Below, piece by piece: positions 9,226 through 20,627 of a stretch of DNA of 64,000 bases (its first letter is position 1; each line of letters begins with the position of its first letter). The stretch is from positions 1,302,001 to 1,366,000 of the forward strand of contig KE546967.1 in NCBI GenBank assembly GCA_000442125.1, read 5' to 3'. The notes under the pieces were generated by a model that did not search any database, had not been told where the DNA came from, and saw only the letters and a list, made by a program, of their open reading frames with translations. The position numbers and the translations under genes were made by a program. The DNA comes from Opeltia flavorubescens. Taxonomy: Eukaryota; Ascomycota; Lecanoromycetes; Teloschistales; Teloschistaceae.

Positions 9226-10756
9226 ATGAACTGGGGAGCCTGCTTTCCGAAGTCTCGGAAGTTGCTCTTCCTTTTCCAAGCTGCTTTCATCTGTTTCTTG
9301 GCTGGCGTCTTGCTGTTCAGCTTCAGCAGGGAAAGGCCAGTGGCTTCTTGGCATCCCAGTTTCGGCTCTCTCAAAGGCTCGAATTCCTCCATCAGCAAGC
9401 AAGCCCCTATTAAAGATGGTGAGTCTCTAGTACCGGAAGCTTTGTTGACCCTTCGAAACCTAACCTTGAGATGTAGGTGGACTTCCATTGAGCAATGCGA
9501 CACAGCCAGCTATCACCAAGGGGCTGAAAGACGGCAATGCAACCCTTCTGGAACTGGCACCAGAGTATGTCAAAGCAATACTTGACCCAGAAGACACCTC
9601 CTTCGATAGACTTTCGTGTCCTACGTTCAAAACCACTCGGTACCAGTACCTTCAAAGCACTACTTCAGCAAAGGCCAATCGGAGTGGTTCAAAGCATTGG
9701 AATTACTTCTTTGCTCTCGATCTCCGGGAATGCATCCAAATCCTGCCCCGTCTGATAGGCTCTATCATCGAAGCGATCCATTTTCTCGGACCCCACAATT
9801 GTGCTCTATCCATCGTCGAAGGTCACTCTGCAGACGGCACCTACGAGGTCTTACTCTCCCTTCGTGAAGAGTTGGAGAAAGCGGGCATCACCTATTACCT
9901 GACTACCAGCGACATCAACCCTAAAATCGGGCACCGTATTGATGCTTTAGCTAAACTTCGGAATCTCGCCCTCCAACCCCTCTTCGACAACGTCTCAAAG
10001 GCCGCCTCCAGCGATACGACGATTCTTTTCATCAACGATGTCGCCATCTGCATGGAAGATATTCTCGAACTCATCCACCAGCGCCAGAAACAATCAGCCG
10101 ACATGGTCTGCCCCATGGATTGGGTCTACTTGGCCGCCAATCCTACATTTTACGACGTCTGGGTCGCCCGCGGCATGAACGGCGATACCTTTTTCAACAT
10201 TCCACCAGACGGAAGCTGGGATTCGGCGTGGAATATTTTCTGGAATAACAACGAAGCGCATACATCATTGTTAAGCGGGCAGCCCTTCCAGGTCTTTTCA
10301 TGTTGGAACGGAGCCATTGCAATCACTGCGAAACCCTTCCTGGATTCAAATATCCGCTTTCGAGCCGAATTACCAGGCGAGTGTCCGCAAGGGGAACCAA
10401 AATCATTGTGCAGGGATCTTTGGGTCAATGGCTATGGGAAGATCGCCGTGGTGCCCAGCGTGAATCTCGATTATTCCGACGAAGGAGCGACAAAGGTGAA
10501 AGCTGAGAAGGGATATGTTTCGGATTGGGTATCTCGTGGACTGGAGGAGAAGGTAATTGAATGGGTGAAGGATCCGCCAGAGAAGGTCAAGTGTATGCCA
10601 TCCTACACGAATCAAACTTGGCCGGAGTGGGATGCGCCGAAGGGAGTGAAATACGTGAAACGGGACTCACTTACGCTGACGGAGGTGGATCATTCTCTAT
10701 TAGGGAGAAGGGTTGATGGGCCTTCTCATTACAGAAACGCGGGCTTGATACATTAG
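9226..10756 (+). CDS. GT69 alpha-1,3-mannosyltransferase (CAP59/CMT1 family)
   Basis: Exons 9226-9418 and 9477-10756; 490 residues. A type II signal anchor lies at residues 12-33 (KLLFLFQAAFICFLAGVLL) behind a short basic cytosolic end, which suits a Golgi enzyme. A stem rich in S, G and N follows. The catalytic part shows the family's IVEGHSADGTYE (about residue 176), an R-x2-ALAKLRN segment and FINDVAICMEDILEL (about 249) with the acidic residues expected to bind metal and GDP-mannose. Relatives are Cryptococcus CMT1 and CAP59. The enzyme should add alpha-1,3-mannose to glycans; the acceptor cannot be told. An in-frame ATG at 9175 would add 17 residues. Intron 9419-9476 has a CTAACC branch site. 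Confidence 0.9.
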
Positions 10757-11541
10757 TCCATCACCGTTCGCCATTCTTACACCTCCACCTCTCACCGAAT
10801 TCCAACAGCTAGTTCCCACCCAGCACCGAGAAACATCCCGGATTGAGTATTGAAGCTCCGAAAGTGATCTCTCAAGAAAGAGCTTGAAACTATCGTATAC
10901 CGAGGCCATTTTTCGATCTAGGAAACCTTCTGAGCTTTTGAGGAACGCCTCAGGCTTTCACATCGAACACCCGGTCGTATAACACCAGATGAAGCTCCAT
11001 CGAGAAGAGTTCTGGTACCGAACCTGACATAAGGCTTGCCGGCCAAAATCTATTTATAGAATTCAACATTGACTCTTTGGATATAGGTAAGCGCGTCAGA
11101 TATGGGGAGTCCTCATTCCTCATTTAGGAGTACCGTGCGCCTGAGAGGTTTAATTCGTGGGTGTATAGAAACAGGGATGAAAGTATGAAGATTTACATAC
11201 ATCTCGTAGAATTGTGTAAGATTTGAGGAGAGATGGACCGGACAAGGAAGACGAATTTAGACATGTGAATAGGAATGAGCCTTAGATATGATACAGCTGT
11301 GCACATATTTTTCGAATTAAGCTTCCACAAATTCATTCATCCCGTGAGAATCTACCACTAAAACACGTATCGGAGAATTGTAGCGAGGTCATTTGTATGG
11401 AGACTCCCGTAGCTCCTCCATGTTTCCTTTCATGTACTGATCCCCTACCAATCCCACCAAGAAGGACCCACTCTTCTGCTAACCTCCTCGATGACTCCCC
11501 AACCCTATCTTCACTCAAAGAACCAATGAATAGTAATTTCT
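10757..11541. other. Convergent intergenic region
   Basis: Lies between the 3' ends of the GT69 gene and SF3B1, so it should hold two 3' UTRs. No gene seen. Confidence 0.45.
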
Positions 11542-14500
11542 TCATAGCACGATCCCCAATTCATGCCTCTGCAAGTGCTCCTCGTCCAGATTGGGATAGT
11601 ACGGAATCATCCCGTCAGCCCCTTGAACATACGCATCGTTGTAGATCCTCTGTAGGCAATGTGGTCAGTATTGAATCTTTGGCCAAAAACAACCAGTAGA
11701 GGCATTAATCAGGAAGCGAATGGAAAGAAGTACTCACAAAATACGGCGTCCGCACTTTCCTCGCCGGATGGAACAACCCTGCCCAAACATAATTCATTAC
11801 CAAACCTGTACCCACCGCCATTCTCACCGCGTCAATGGCCTCAATAATCCGGTCAATCACATGCGGGCTCGTTTCGAAAATATTTGGGTACAGCAGATTC
11901 AGCAGATGCATCATCGCGTCTTCGCATCCCAGCCCTACAACGCCTAAGGCAACATGTTTGACCACTGACGCAGCAGTCTGCCGGTGCACCTGATCACGAT
12001 CGATGAGCGCGTCTTCGAGGAGCGGCGTGACGGCGTAGACGTAATCTTTTGCCATTTCACCGATATACTCGAAGAGGAAGGAGAGGGATTTGAGAACACC
12101 ATTTTGCACATTGAGTTCCGGGACCCGGTATTCGTTCATGAGCGCTGGGAGGACGGTGAAAGGGGCGCAGGTTTCTGCCACGATACCGATAGCCACAGCG
12201 GTGCAGACACGAGACTGGCGTTCCTGGACACGCAGATTGTTGAGTAAAGTTGCGAGAACGTCTTGGGGACCGATAGCTTTGGCAATGAAGCCGAAGGTAT
12301 TGTTGGCTGCACGGCGAATACCCTTCTTGTGAGCTTTCAACATGTCGAGGAGTTCGAAGCAAATGCGCATCCACTCTCGCGCGTTGACGCTTTCTGGGCC
12401 TCGGTCTGCGATGCGACCGACGAGGTCAATAGTATTCTCTTGGACTTTCTCGTGCCGGTTGCGGAGAATGGGTGTGAGGCGCGGGAGAAGATCTTTGATA
12501 GGAGGTTGCATGGAGTTGATTCCGACGACTGTGACAATAGAGCGAAGGGCACCTAGGATAGAGCCGAGGACCTCTGGATATTCTTCGCCAAGATATTCAT
12601 AGAGGACAACGCCAAGTTTTCCCATTAAGGCGTCTTCGCCGCATTGCTTCATGACCATAGCAATGCGGGAGATCAAGTCGGCAGCTTGCTGTCGAACCGT
12701 GGCTGATTTGTTGTTCAGACGCCAGAGGATGGTGCTGACAATCTGGGGCAGGTACGGTTTACATCGTGTGCCCAAAGCATTAACCACGGTGCCGAAGCCA
12801 TTGAGCATGACGATGTCCTCAACGCTTTGCTCCTGGAAGGAATGGAGTACACCGTCGATCAATCGTTCCTCGAGTCGCTCGCCAATGTCAGCAGCGCCGA
12901 GGCCTGCAATCACCTTTTCCACCGTCTCTAGCGTCATCTTCCTGTAAGCTTCGCTTTCATCCTTCAGGTTGTTGACAATCCTCTCTACAATTTCGCTGAC
13001 ACCGACTTTCTGGCCTAGATCAACCGTGGTCTCGACTACTTGCCTATAGTTTCTCTTGTCCAATGCCATTCGCCTAACCCAGAAGCTCTTGAAGAATTCG
13101 GTAAGCACATGCTCTTTGAGGTAGCCTGCAGTAACTCCATCTGTGCCTGCACACTGTGAGACCACCTTGAGAACCACCTTCTTCATCTCTTCGTCCGGCG
13201 ATGAGAATTCCCTCAGCAAAATTTCCATGATCTGACTGGTGTAGTAATTGGCATATTCTTCGTCCATTAAGGGGATGATATATCCTACGGCTTTCAAGAA
13301 CCCGGCAAGACCTTTACCACGCTGTTTTCGTGCCCCGCTCCATAGTGGGTTCAAGATGTCGTCAAAACTCTCGATACCGTAAGGATTAGCTGCTTCTGCA
13401 AGAGCGGCAATTGCAAGACTGGTCACCGTCCGGACTTTGGCTTGCTCATCACTAAGGTTGTCCCCTATACAATCTACCAGACCTTTCAGATGGGGCAGGA
13501 TGGCACAACCCATGAGGATTGGAATCTGCTGGACAATCTTCACGCCAGTATGTCGAGCTTGCCATGACTTTTTGCTTCGACACACGGCACGCAGAAATGG
13601 TAGCAGAGCCGGAATGCCTAAAGCAGAAGCTACGACAGCAAACGCACGAGCAGTAGTATTCCTTACGTATTCGTCAACATGATCGATATCCGGCCTCATC
13701 GTACTAATCATGTGAGCCAGTCCAGCTGCTTTGCTAAGGTTGGAGATGATCTCCCGACCTTCCACACGGGCGTAATAGTCTTGATCGATCAGCAAGGGCT
13801 CGATGACAACCAGGATTTTGTGTACATATGGTCGAACTAAATCGTCAAGCTTGTACAAGACACGGTCGATGACCTTTACGAGTAAATGTCGTTCTTGGTC
13901 CTCGAGAGTTTTCTCCATCAGTAAAGGTAAGATTTGATTAAAAAGTGGACCAGCGCCAAACTGCCGGGCATTGTCTGTCAGTTGACGCAGAGCAGTCTTT
14001 CGCATCGGAGGTGTGCCGTTCTTGACTTTGAGTAGTAGGCGCATGATCTTCCTCTCCTTGAGTTCTTCAACCGACATCTCGTTCTCGTCCTGGCCATCGA
14101 CCAACTTGCCAAAATACGTCATGTCTTCAGCTTTGAAGAACTGCAGATCGCCAACTCCAGGTATTTCTGTCGGAAGCTGCTTACCCATGGCACGAGCGTT
14201 CTCTGGTTCTTGCATCATGAAACCTCCGATACCACTAGAGCTAGCGATCGGAGCAGGTGTTGACATGAGCTTACGCGCAGGTGTCCGGATTGGTGCATAG
14301 CCTGGAGGGGGGTCCAACACCTTGTAACCTTCTGATGGTAGCATCATGTCGAGCTCTTCGTCTGATAAAGGCGCATTTCTGGATGATATATCAGTGCCAA
14401 AGGTCGTAGGCATCATAGGGGCGATTCCTTGCGAGGGGTGCATTGGAGTTGCGAGGCCTTGTTGTCCTACAGGAGTTGCATCAGCCAGGGATGGGGCTTG

Positions 14501-15325
14501 ATCCCATCTTGACCGCCTTGGAGTAGCGTCGACGGCAGCACCTCCTGGTACAGGTGTCTGGTCCCAACGGGATCTCTTGGATTTGGTTTCGGTAGCCTGA
14601 CTGCCTTCTGGTGCTGGTGTACTCTCGGCAGTAACATCCCACCGTTGCTTGCGCTTCCGACCAGAAGCAACAGCAACGGTCGATCCAGCGTCTCGGTTCT
14701 CTTTATCGCTGATATCTTCTAGTTTGAGTGTGGCTTCATGCTGGACTACGCCAACTTCTCCCTCTTCTTGCTTTTCTTCAATGAGGCGCTGAACGCGAGC
14801 TTCCTCCTTCTCTAACTCGCGTGCGGCCATAATCTCCCGGTAGCTTTGCCCTCCATCCTCGACGCCAGCTTGCCGGTTTGCCGCAAAGGGATCTGCTCGG
14901 GTTGGTGTGAGAGGTCCACGGTTATGCCGACGCTTCTGGTAGTCAGTCTCGCGATCTGCGATTCTGGCCTGTTTCTCACGCCCAAGTAGTATGTCCTCTT
15001 CCTCCACGCCGTTGCCATGAGCGAGCTCATTCATTTGGTCCTTGGTCGCTGTGTACTGGCCCACCAGCCGCCTGCTGGTATCACCATCGGCATCTTGCAT
15101 GTCATCGTCGCCATCAACAGCGATTTCTGTATTGTAGCCGGCAAATCTGTCGGACCCATTTCGGTCGTAGAGACTTGTGTCAAAGCTTTCAGTCAGGGAA
15201 GCCTTGGTCGATACGTCAGTTCGCTGGTTAGACGGATCGAAAGTCTTAGAACCTTTCTTTCCAACTATTTGAGCATTTCGCTCTTGCTGCAGCCGTTTCA
15301 CCTCTGCAAAATCCGCATCCGACAT
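11542..15325 (-). CDS. SF3B1: Splicing factor 3B subunit 1 (SF3b155, Hsh155/Prp10)
   Basis: Exons on the minus strand: 15325-11738 and 11649-11542; 1231 residues. The start [19 protein letters not shown] is the usual fungal N-terminus; 37 in-frame upstream codons are rejected as leader. Residues about 220-285 carry three Trp-containing repeats ([33 protein letters not shown]), the U2AF-ligand motifs (ULMs) that bind UHM domains. From about 430 to the end is the HEAT-repeat solenoid, very close to the human sequence, for example [18 protein letters not shown] and [20 protein letters not shown]. The lysine in DEQAKVRT (about residue 629) corresponds, from memory, to human Lys700, a cancer hotspot. 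A short last exon adds [19 protein letters not shown]. As part of the U2 snRNP it clamps the branch-site duplex. U2AF2 lies just upstream on the same strand. Confidence 0.98.
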
Positions 15326-15782
15326 CTTGAAAATGGCTGCGGAAGGAGGATTATTTGAGGATAAGAGTGAGGATGGTTTGATTGGCGGAAAGTGGAGAAA
15401 AGATACAGGGAGCACTAGGCCCAAAGTGATATGCACGTGACCTAGGCCGCGACATGTAAAGAAGTCGATGTGTCGCGTTCACCAAGGAACCTCCCTCATG
15501 CTGATGGAGCTACGCATCAGGACCTATATCAAGATTGAATCTTTCAGACAAATGAAGAGGATTAGAGACACTTTTGACGCAACAGACTATTCTACACGAT
15601 ATGAATTCTAAGCCTTTGATTTTGAGTTAAATACCATAGAGTACTGTACCCCTGAACGCGCCGGTGCATCTTAATAGTGCAAGCATCTTTCATGAATCAG
15701 AAGAATATCACCAAATCCACGATCAGATACGTCTTCGCTAAATGAAAGCGCGCAATCCATAGTCGCACAAGATCGGGCATGG
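15326..15782. other. Spacer between U2AF2 and SF3B1
   Basis: 457 bases: the 3' UTR of U2AF2 and the promoter of SF3B1. No other gene seen. Confidence 0.5.
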
Positions 15783-17872
15783 TTACCAGGCGTTGACCTC
15801 AAAGTTTTCCTATCATAATTCTTAGCCGAAATACTTCAGTCCCTTGATGGTGAAAACCTACCTCTGAGAAATACGTAGTGACGACAGTCCTGTCTGCAAA
15901 TTTTCGACCAGCCAGCGCTTGTAGCGCTTTACGAGCGGAATCTGCGTTGTCGTATTTGACGAAAATCTTACCCACACCATTCGACTGACGACTGCCGCCA
16001 CTGGGTCTGGGAATCTTCATTTCAAGTATCTCTCCATATTTCTCGCACTCTTCCTTGACATCTTCGCAAATTTCTAGATCCTCATCAGTCAAGTTATTAA
16101 CATTAAGAATCCATTGCGGTTGACATACCTTGATAATCCTCGTTATCAATAAGTTCCTCGGCAGTCACCATGTTCAAGAGTTGGAGCACCCGACCCTCGT
16201 CCAAGTCGGTTGATGTTGTCCCAGCAAGCATAGACATAGCATTGACTCCCATCTCGAGGCCAGCAGCCTGCGTGACTCCAATACTCGCTCTTTGCACCTT
16301 CAAATGTTTGTCCCCAAGCTCCATCCCATTCAGTCCTTCGACCGCAATATCAGTAACAGCAGGATCTGCATATTCACAGAATGCGATGCCCTAAAAACCA
16401 TGGTCAGTAGAACTTAAGCAGTAATAATGAAGGACTTACCCTAGACTCTTCGGTACTTCTGTCCTTCACGAGGACAAATGCTTTTAATTGTCCAAATGCA
16501 ACCAATAGTTCGGTAACTTGATCGTCAGTTAGATTGGAAAGTAGATTAGTAATGCTGATTTTGTTCGGCGTATCTGGCACCACGGGTGATACAGTTCCCT
16601 CTTGCTCCTCGACTTCCTCGAGATTTGATGGCACAATGTAATCTTTTGGTCTACGCACTGTAAGACCCTGAGATGCGCCATTGGTAGTTCCATTAGTATA
16701 TTCCATACTATCATTGTCCTCCATTGTCATGCCATCCAACGCCAGGGCCACGGTTGTCTCAGCAGGCGTCTTGAACTCCAGAAGAGCGAACGAATGGTCC
16801 TTCGAGGTTTGTGCAGAGATGCATGGATCTGTCCCTTCTACCACGTTGAGACCGTTTAACTGCAGGTTGAAAAAATTGACAATTGCTTCATCGGTGGAAT
16901 GTGATGGCAGATTATGGACGAATAGCCGCTTAGATTGCCGTGCATTCGACGGCCTTAGTGCAGTATTACCGGCAGAGCCACTTGGCTGGTTCATGAAAGC
17001 TTGCAGCCGACTTGGGTCCATTGGTTGTTGTCGAGGTGCACCTGGAAGGGGAAACATGCCTATGCAAATTAGTCTTGCCAGTTATTGCGATTGATACCAA
17101 TCATACCGGATAGCTTGGCTTGCTCTGCTGTGACGTTTTCATACCCGGGTGGCTTTATATCCCACTGCGTCAGCCGTCTCTTTCTCTCTGTGATAGGTGC
17201 TATATCCGTCAAGTCTGGTGTAGGTTCTTTCTTCTTGGGCGGAGGCGAAGCGCTCTTTTTCCTATCTCGACCTGCCATCTGCATTGCGAATTCATCACGG
17301 TCACTCCTAGCATTGCGCCCACCGGGTCCGCCACGGTCGCCACGGCCGCGATCACCCCGGCCCTCAAACAAGTCTCGATCCCTTCTGGGAGGTCTGTCAT
17401 CACCATCACGACGAGGGTCCCTTCTTCCCATGCCTCTATCTCCTCGATCATATCTGTCCCCTCTGTCTCGGTCCCATGCTCGATCATCACGGCCGTCGCG
17501 CCCTGAGTAACGATCTTCACGCTCGCGCGCTCGATAGTCGCGGCTGGAGGAATAGGTGTCTACCTCCATGTCTCGACGGGAAGATCGTGAACTCCTATGG
17601 GGAGATCTCGATCTTCGTCGCTCACCGCGATAGGCATCACGATCTCGCTCACGGTCTCGGCGGTCATCCCGGGAGGACTATTGAACGGAGGACCATTAGC
17701 TTTGCATACCTTACTGCACAGGCAGGGCCAGTGTTACATAATGATCTCTCGAACTTCCATGTCTCCCAGAATCTGCAGTAGCGGAATTGCTTACGTCAGT
17801 CTCATGTTTGCGTATCCTGGGAAGGGATGTCGTTGATGCCATGCCTCTTGACGTATAGTTATCGCCGTTCAT
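15783..17872 (-). CDS. U2AF2: U2AF large subunit (U2AF65/Prp2)
   Basis: Six exons on the minus strand: 17872-17795, 17677-17098, 17059-16440, 16390-16129, 16073-15862, 15809-15783; 592 residues, all phases consistent. The N-terminal 120 residues are an RS/RD-rich domain (RRSRSPHRSSRSSRRD). The linker has TQWDIKPPGYENVTAEQAK, the region that contacts the small subunit. RRM1 starts at KRLFVHNLPS (about 262) and RRM2 at KISITNLLSNLTDDQ (about 385). The C-terminal UHM runs from about 499 and ends SEENFEVNAW. RRM1 and RRM2 read the polypyrimidine tract; the UHM binds SF1 and the ULMs of SF3B1, whose gene is next downstream. The exon 1/2 junction is the least certain, since the first 26 residues are poorly conserved. 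The last coding exon is only 27 bases. Confidence 0.95.
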
Positions 17873-18168
17873 TTTGTGCCTTGGTAGGCAAAGATTCGGC
17901 AATATATTAGGAAGTATCAAAATTATCGCAAAGGTTCATGGAGATGTGATGGCGGAGTCCATAAGATATAGGTAACAACTTCCACTAGAATTGCTGCTTC
18001 CTTAGATCTCCAGACAGCTTTCGAAAAGTGAATTCGGATTGGCAGTATTGAAAGCTAACTCGAATGAGTTACTTGATTGTGGCAAGTGCAAAACGCGAGT
18101 TTACCGCGGCAAGAGTATAGGACGTGTAATAGGCAATCCTCACCAATTGTGAATATATAATTGTTGCA
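17873..18168. promoter_or_regulatory. Divergent promoter of U2AF2 and OGG1
   Basis: 296 bases separate the ATG codons of two genes on opposite strands, so both promoters must lie or overlap here. I see no clear TATA box; an AT-rich GAATATATAA occurs near 18151. Confidence 0.5.
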
Positions 18169-19554
18169 ATGAAGACAAGTGCGTGGCGAAAGCTACCTGT
18201 GAGCTTGACGGAGCTGTGCTTGGATACAACGCTTCGGTGTGGTCAGTCTTTCCGGTAAGTTCACTTTCATTCCTATACCATACAAGCTGTTACTGAGGTA
18301 CGAAGTTAGATGGAGAAAGATCGATGATACATGGCTATGTGCCCTTCACGGTCGCGTCCTGTCCCTTCGCCAGGACTCAACGCATCTTCACTATCGTGCT
18401 TCATTCCCTGACAGCTCTCTTGAACCGCCGACACCGCCATCCTCAGCCCCAAATTCTACAATTGATCCTGTATTAGACGATGACAACACCGAAGCACTGG
18501 TCAAGCACTACCTCAACCTAGACCCAAATCTGACAGAGCTCTACGAACAATGGTCCAGTGCCGACGCCAACTTCAAGAGAAAAGCTCCCAGGTTTACCGG
18601 GATCCGAATATTGAGGCAAGATGCCTGGGAAGCTCTTGTGGGGTTCATTTGCAGTAGCAACAACAATATCATTAGAATTTCACAAATGGTAAGGCCAAAA
18701 TCCCCACGAAACTTGTAATACAAGGCTGACTGTAAGGCATTAAAGATGGAGAAACTTTGCCTTCATTACGGACCTTTGCTTGGACACATTGGCATGATTC
18801 CATACCACGACATGCCTTCACCGTCTGTTTTGGGGGATCCAAAAGTCGAAAACCACCTTCGCCAACTCGGCTTTGGGTATCGAGCCAAGTATTTACACCG
18901 GACGGCTATTATAATATCTCAAGAGCATAAATCGGATTGGTTGGAGAGCCTTCGGAACCCAGAGAAACCTGTCCTCGGAAAGCAACCCTCGGTTGCCGGT
19001 CAAATGCAGCCTGGTGGCAGAGAAGGCTATCGTGTAGCTCATGAAGAGCTCCTAGCTTTACAAGGTGTGGGCCCAAAGGTGGCAGACTGTGTCTGTCTCA
19101 TGGGTCTTGGATGGGGAGAGGCCGTCCCTGTAGATACACACGGTATGCTTGATCCCAATATATTCCAATTATACGGAAGCTAAGATTAATTTCTTCAGTA
19201 TGGCAAATAGCACAACGTGACTACAAGTTTGGTAAAGGTAAGCATAGTAGTCTTACCAAAGCCACGTATGATGCGATTGGCGATCGATTTAGAAGTTTAT
19301 GGGGCAAGGAAGCTGGATGGGCTCATAGTGTTCTTTTCACGGCCGATCTTCGAGCCTTCTCCGAGCGACTAATAGGTAAAATCGAGGTGGTCCAGATAAA
19401 GGAAGAGGGACCAGAGCTGAAGCTGAAAACTCAAATAAAGTCGGAAATTCTTGCAGAGAGCAAAATCAAGAGGGAAGCCAGTGATGAATCGGAACAGGCT
19501 GATACGGCTACTGTGACCAAAACTCGTCGAGTCAAAAGACGACGAAAGAGCTAG
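18169..19554 (+). CDS. OGG1: 8-oxoguanine DNA glycosylase/AP lyase OGG1
   Basis: Exons 18169-18254, 18310-18688, 18746-19142, 19199-19554; 405 residues. The N-terminal domain has LCLDTTLRCGQSFRWRK, the family signature, created by the first splice. SSNNNIIRISQM (before residue 155) matches the conserved SxNN region. The helix-hairpin-helix LQGVGPKVADCVCLMGLG carries the catalytic lysine (K266, human Lys249). AVPVDTHVWQIAQRDY carries the catalytic aspartate (D285, human Asp268). The tail is basic (KTRRVKRRRKS), a likely nuclear localisation signal. The enzyme removes 8-oxoguanine opposite cytosine and starts base-excision repair. A stop right after the third exon in genomic DNA (19181) shows that the last intron must be spliced out. 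Confidence 0.96.
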
Positions 19555-20627
19555 TTGTGATACCCATTATATATATTGCGATTTTTGATTCCATGCTTTT
19601 GTTGATTGGAAGTGCCTGATTGGCTTCTATCTTGAAGCGGCTTTAAATGAAGGTGGCCGCTCGAGCCCTTATAGGTTCCGAAGCGGTTCGTGATCTGTTT
19701 CTCACCCTCAGATCTTATCCATCCACATGTAGCTTCTCTCCCCGGACGATCTGAGAACAATTCTAGGACTAACTGGTCTAGCTGGTCACGAAGAAGAGAC
19801 GTAGGTGAAACGTTACTGGCGGAAGCGCAAGCTACCTAAAAAAGGTGGTTCCGCTCGAACGTAGTACTTGTAGAATACCAATCGACTTCGTTCTGCATAC
19901 AGTAGCTGTATGATAGCTAGTCCACAGACTGCCTACCGAACAAGGCGGTCGAACAGAGGGAAAGAGGGCAACTCATGTCTACAAGTGGAACTGTCGCCCG
20001 CTTCCGAATGAGGAAGGGAATGCGTGATGCGGAAGGCCAAAGTACCGAGGTGCCAACCACATCTGGATTAACTCTACTTGGAGGCGTTACCCCAAGTGAC
20101 AACGAACATGTCTGGTGGGCCACATTACGAAGAGCGCGCAATGCTATGACGTGGGAAAGGATGAGCCAAGCTCACTATATATACACAAATGCGTCTATAA
20201 TCTATAAGATGCGTAGTTCGATTCGATAATAATGTGATGAGATCAAACTGTTTGTGTCACACTCCACAGAACGCATTGTAATGAAGTGGAGACTAAAATT
20301 AGGGGGTGTGTTTATGGGCTATTAAACAGGGATCCTTAGCCGCTTGGCGCGCCGCCGATCCATCCTCACTTTCGCTCACCTCCCGCCGTTGCTTTTGGTT
20401 CCTGCTTAAGCTCCATCAACGTCGGTGAAATCATCAACAGGTGCCATCACGGCCATCGCACCTCAGCCAGGGGATCAATTGGAGAGAGAGAGTCACTCTT
20501 TTAGCTGGATGAAATCGCAAAGGTCGCCTCCACGATCAAGACTTCACCAAACCCCTTAGGAATTTGAATGTGAAGAATCTGGATTCATTGTCGAAGTTCC
20601 AAAGCGACTGTCTCGGGTATCTGTGCG
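19555..20627. other. Intergenic region upstream of RAX2
   Basis: No gene seen. Short frames exist on both strands without any recognisable feature. A B-box-like GTTCGATTC near 20217 lacks a matching tRNA fold. Confidence 0.4.

Noticed and set aside
15326-15436. 37-residue N-terminal extension of SF3B1
   Set aside because: The family N-terminus MSDADFAEV is at 15325; the upstream codons look untranslated.
20205-20235. B-box-like GTTCGATTC on the plus strand as a tRNA
   Set aside because: No A box or cloverleaf can be drawn upstream.
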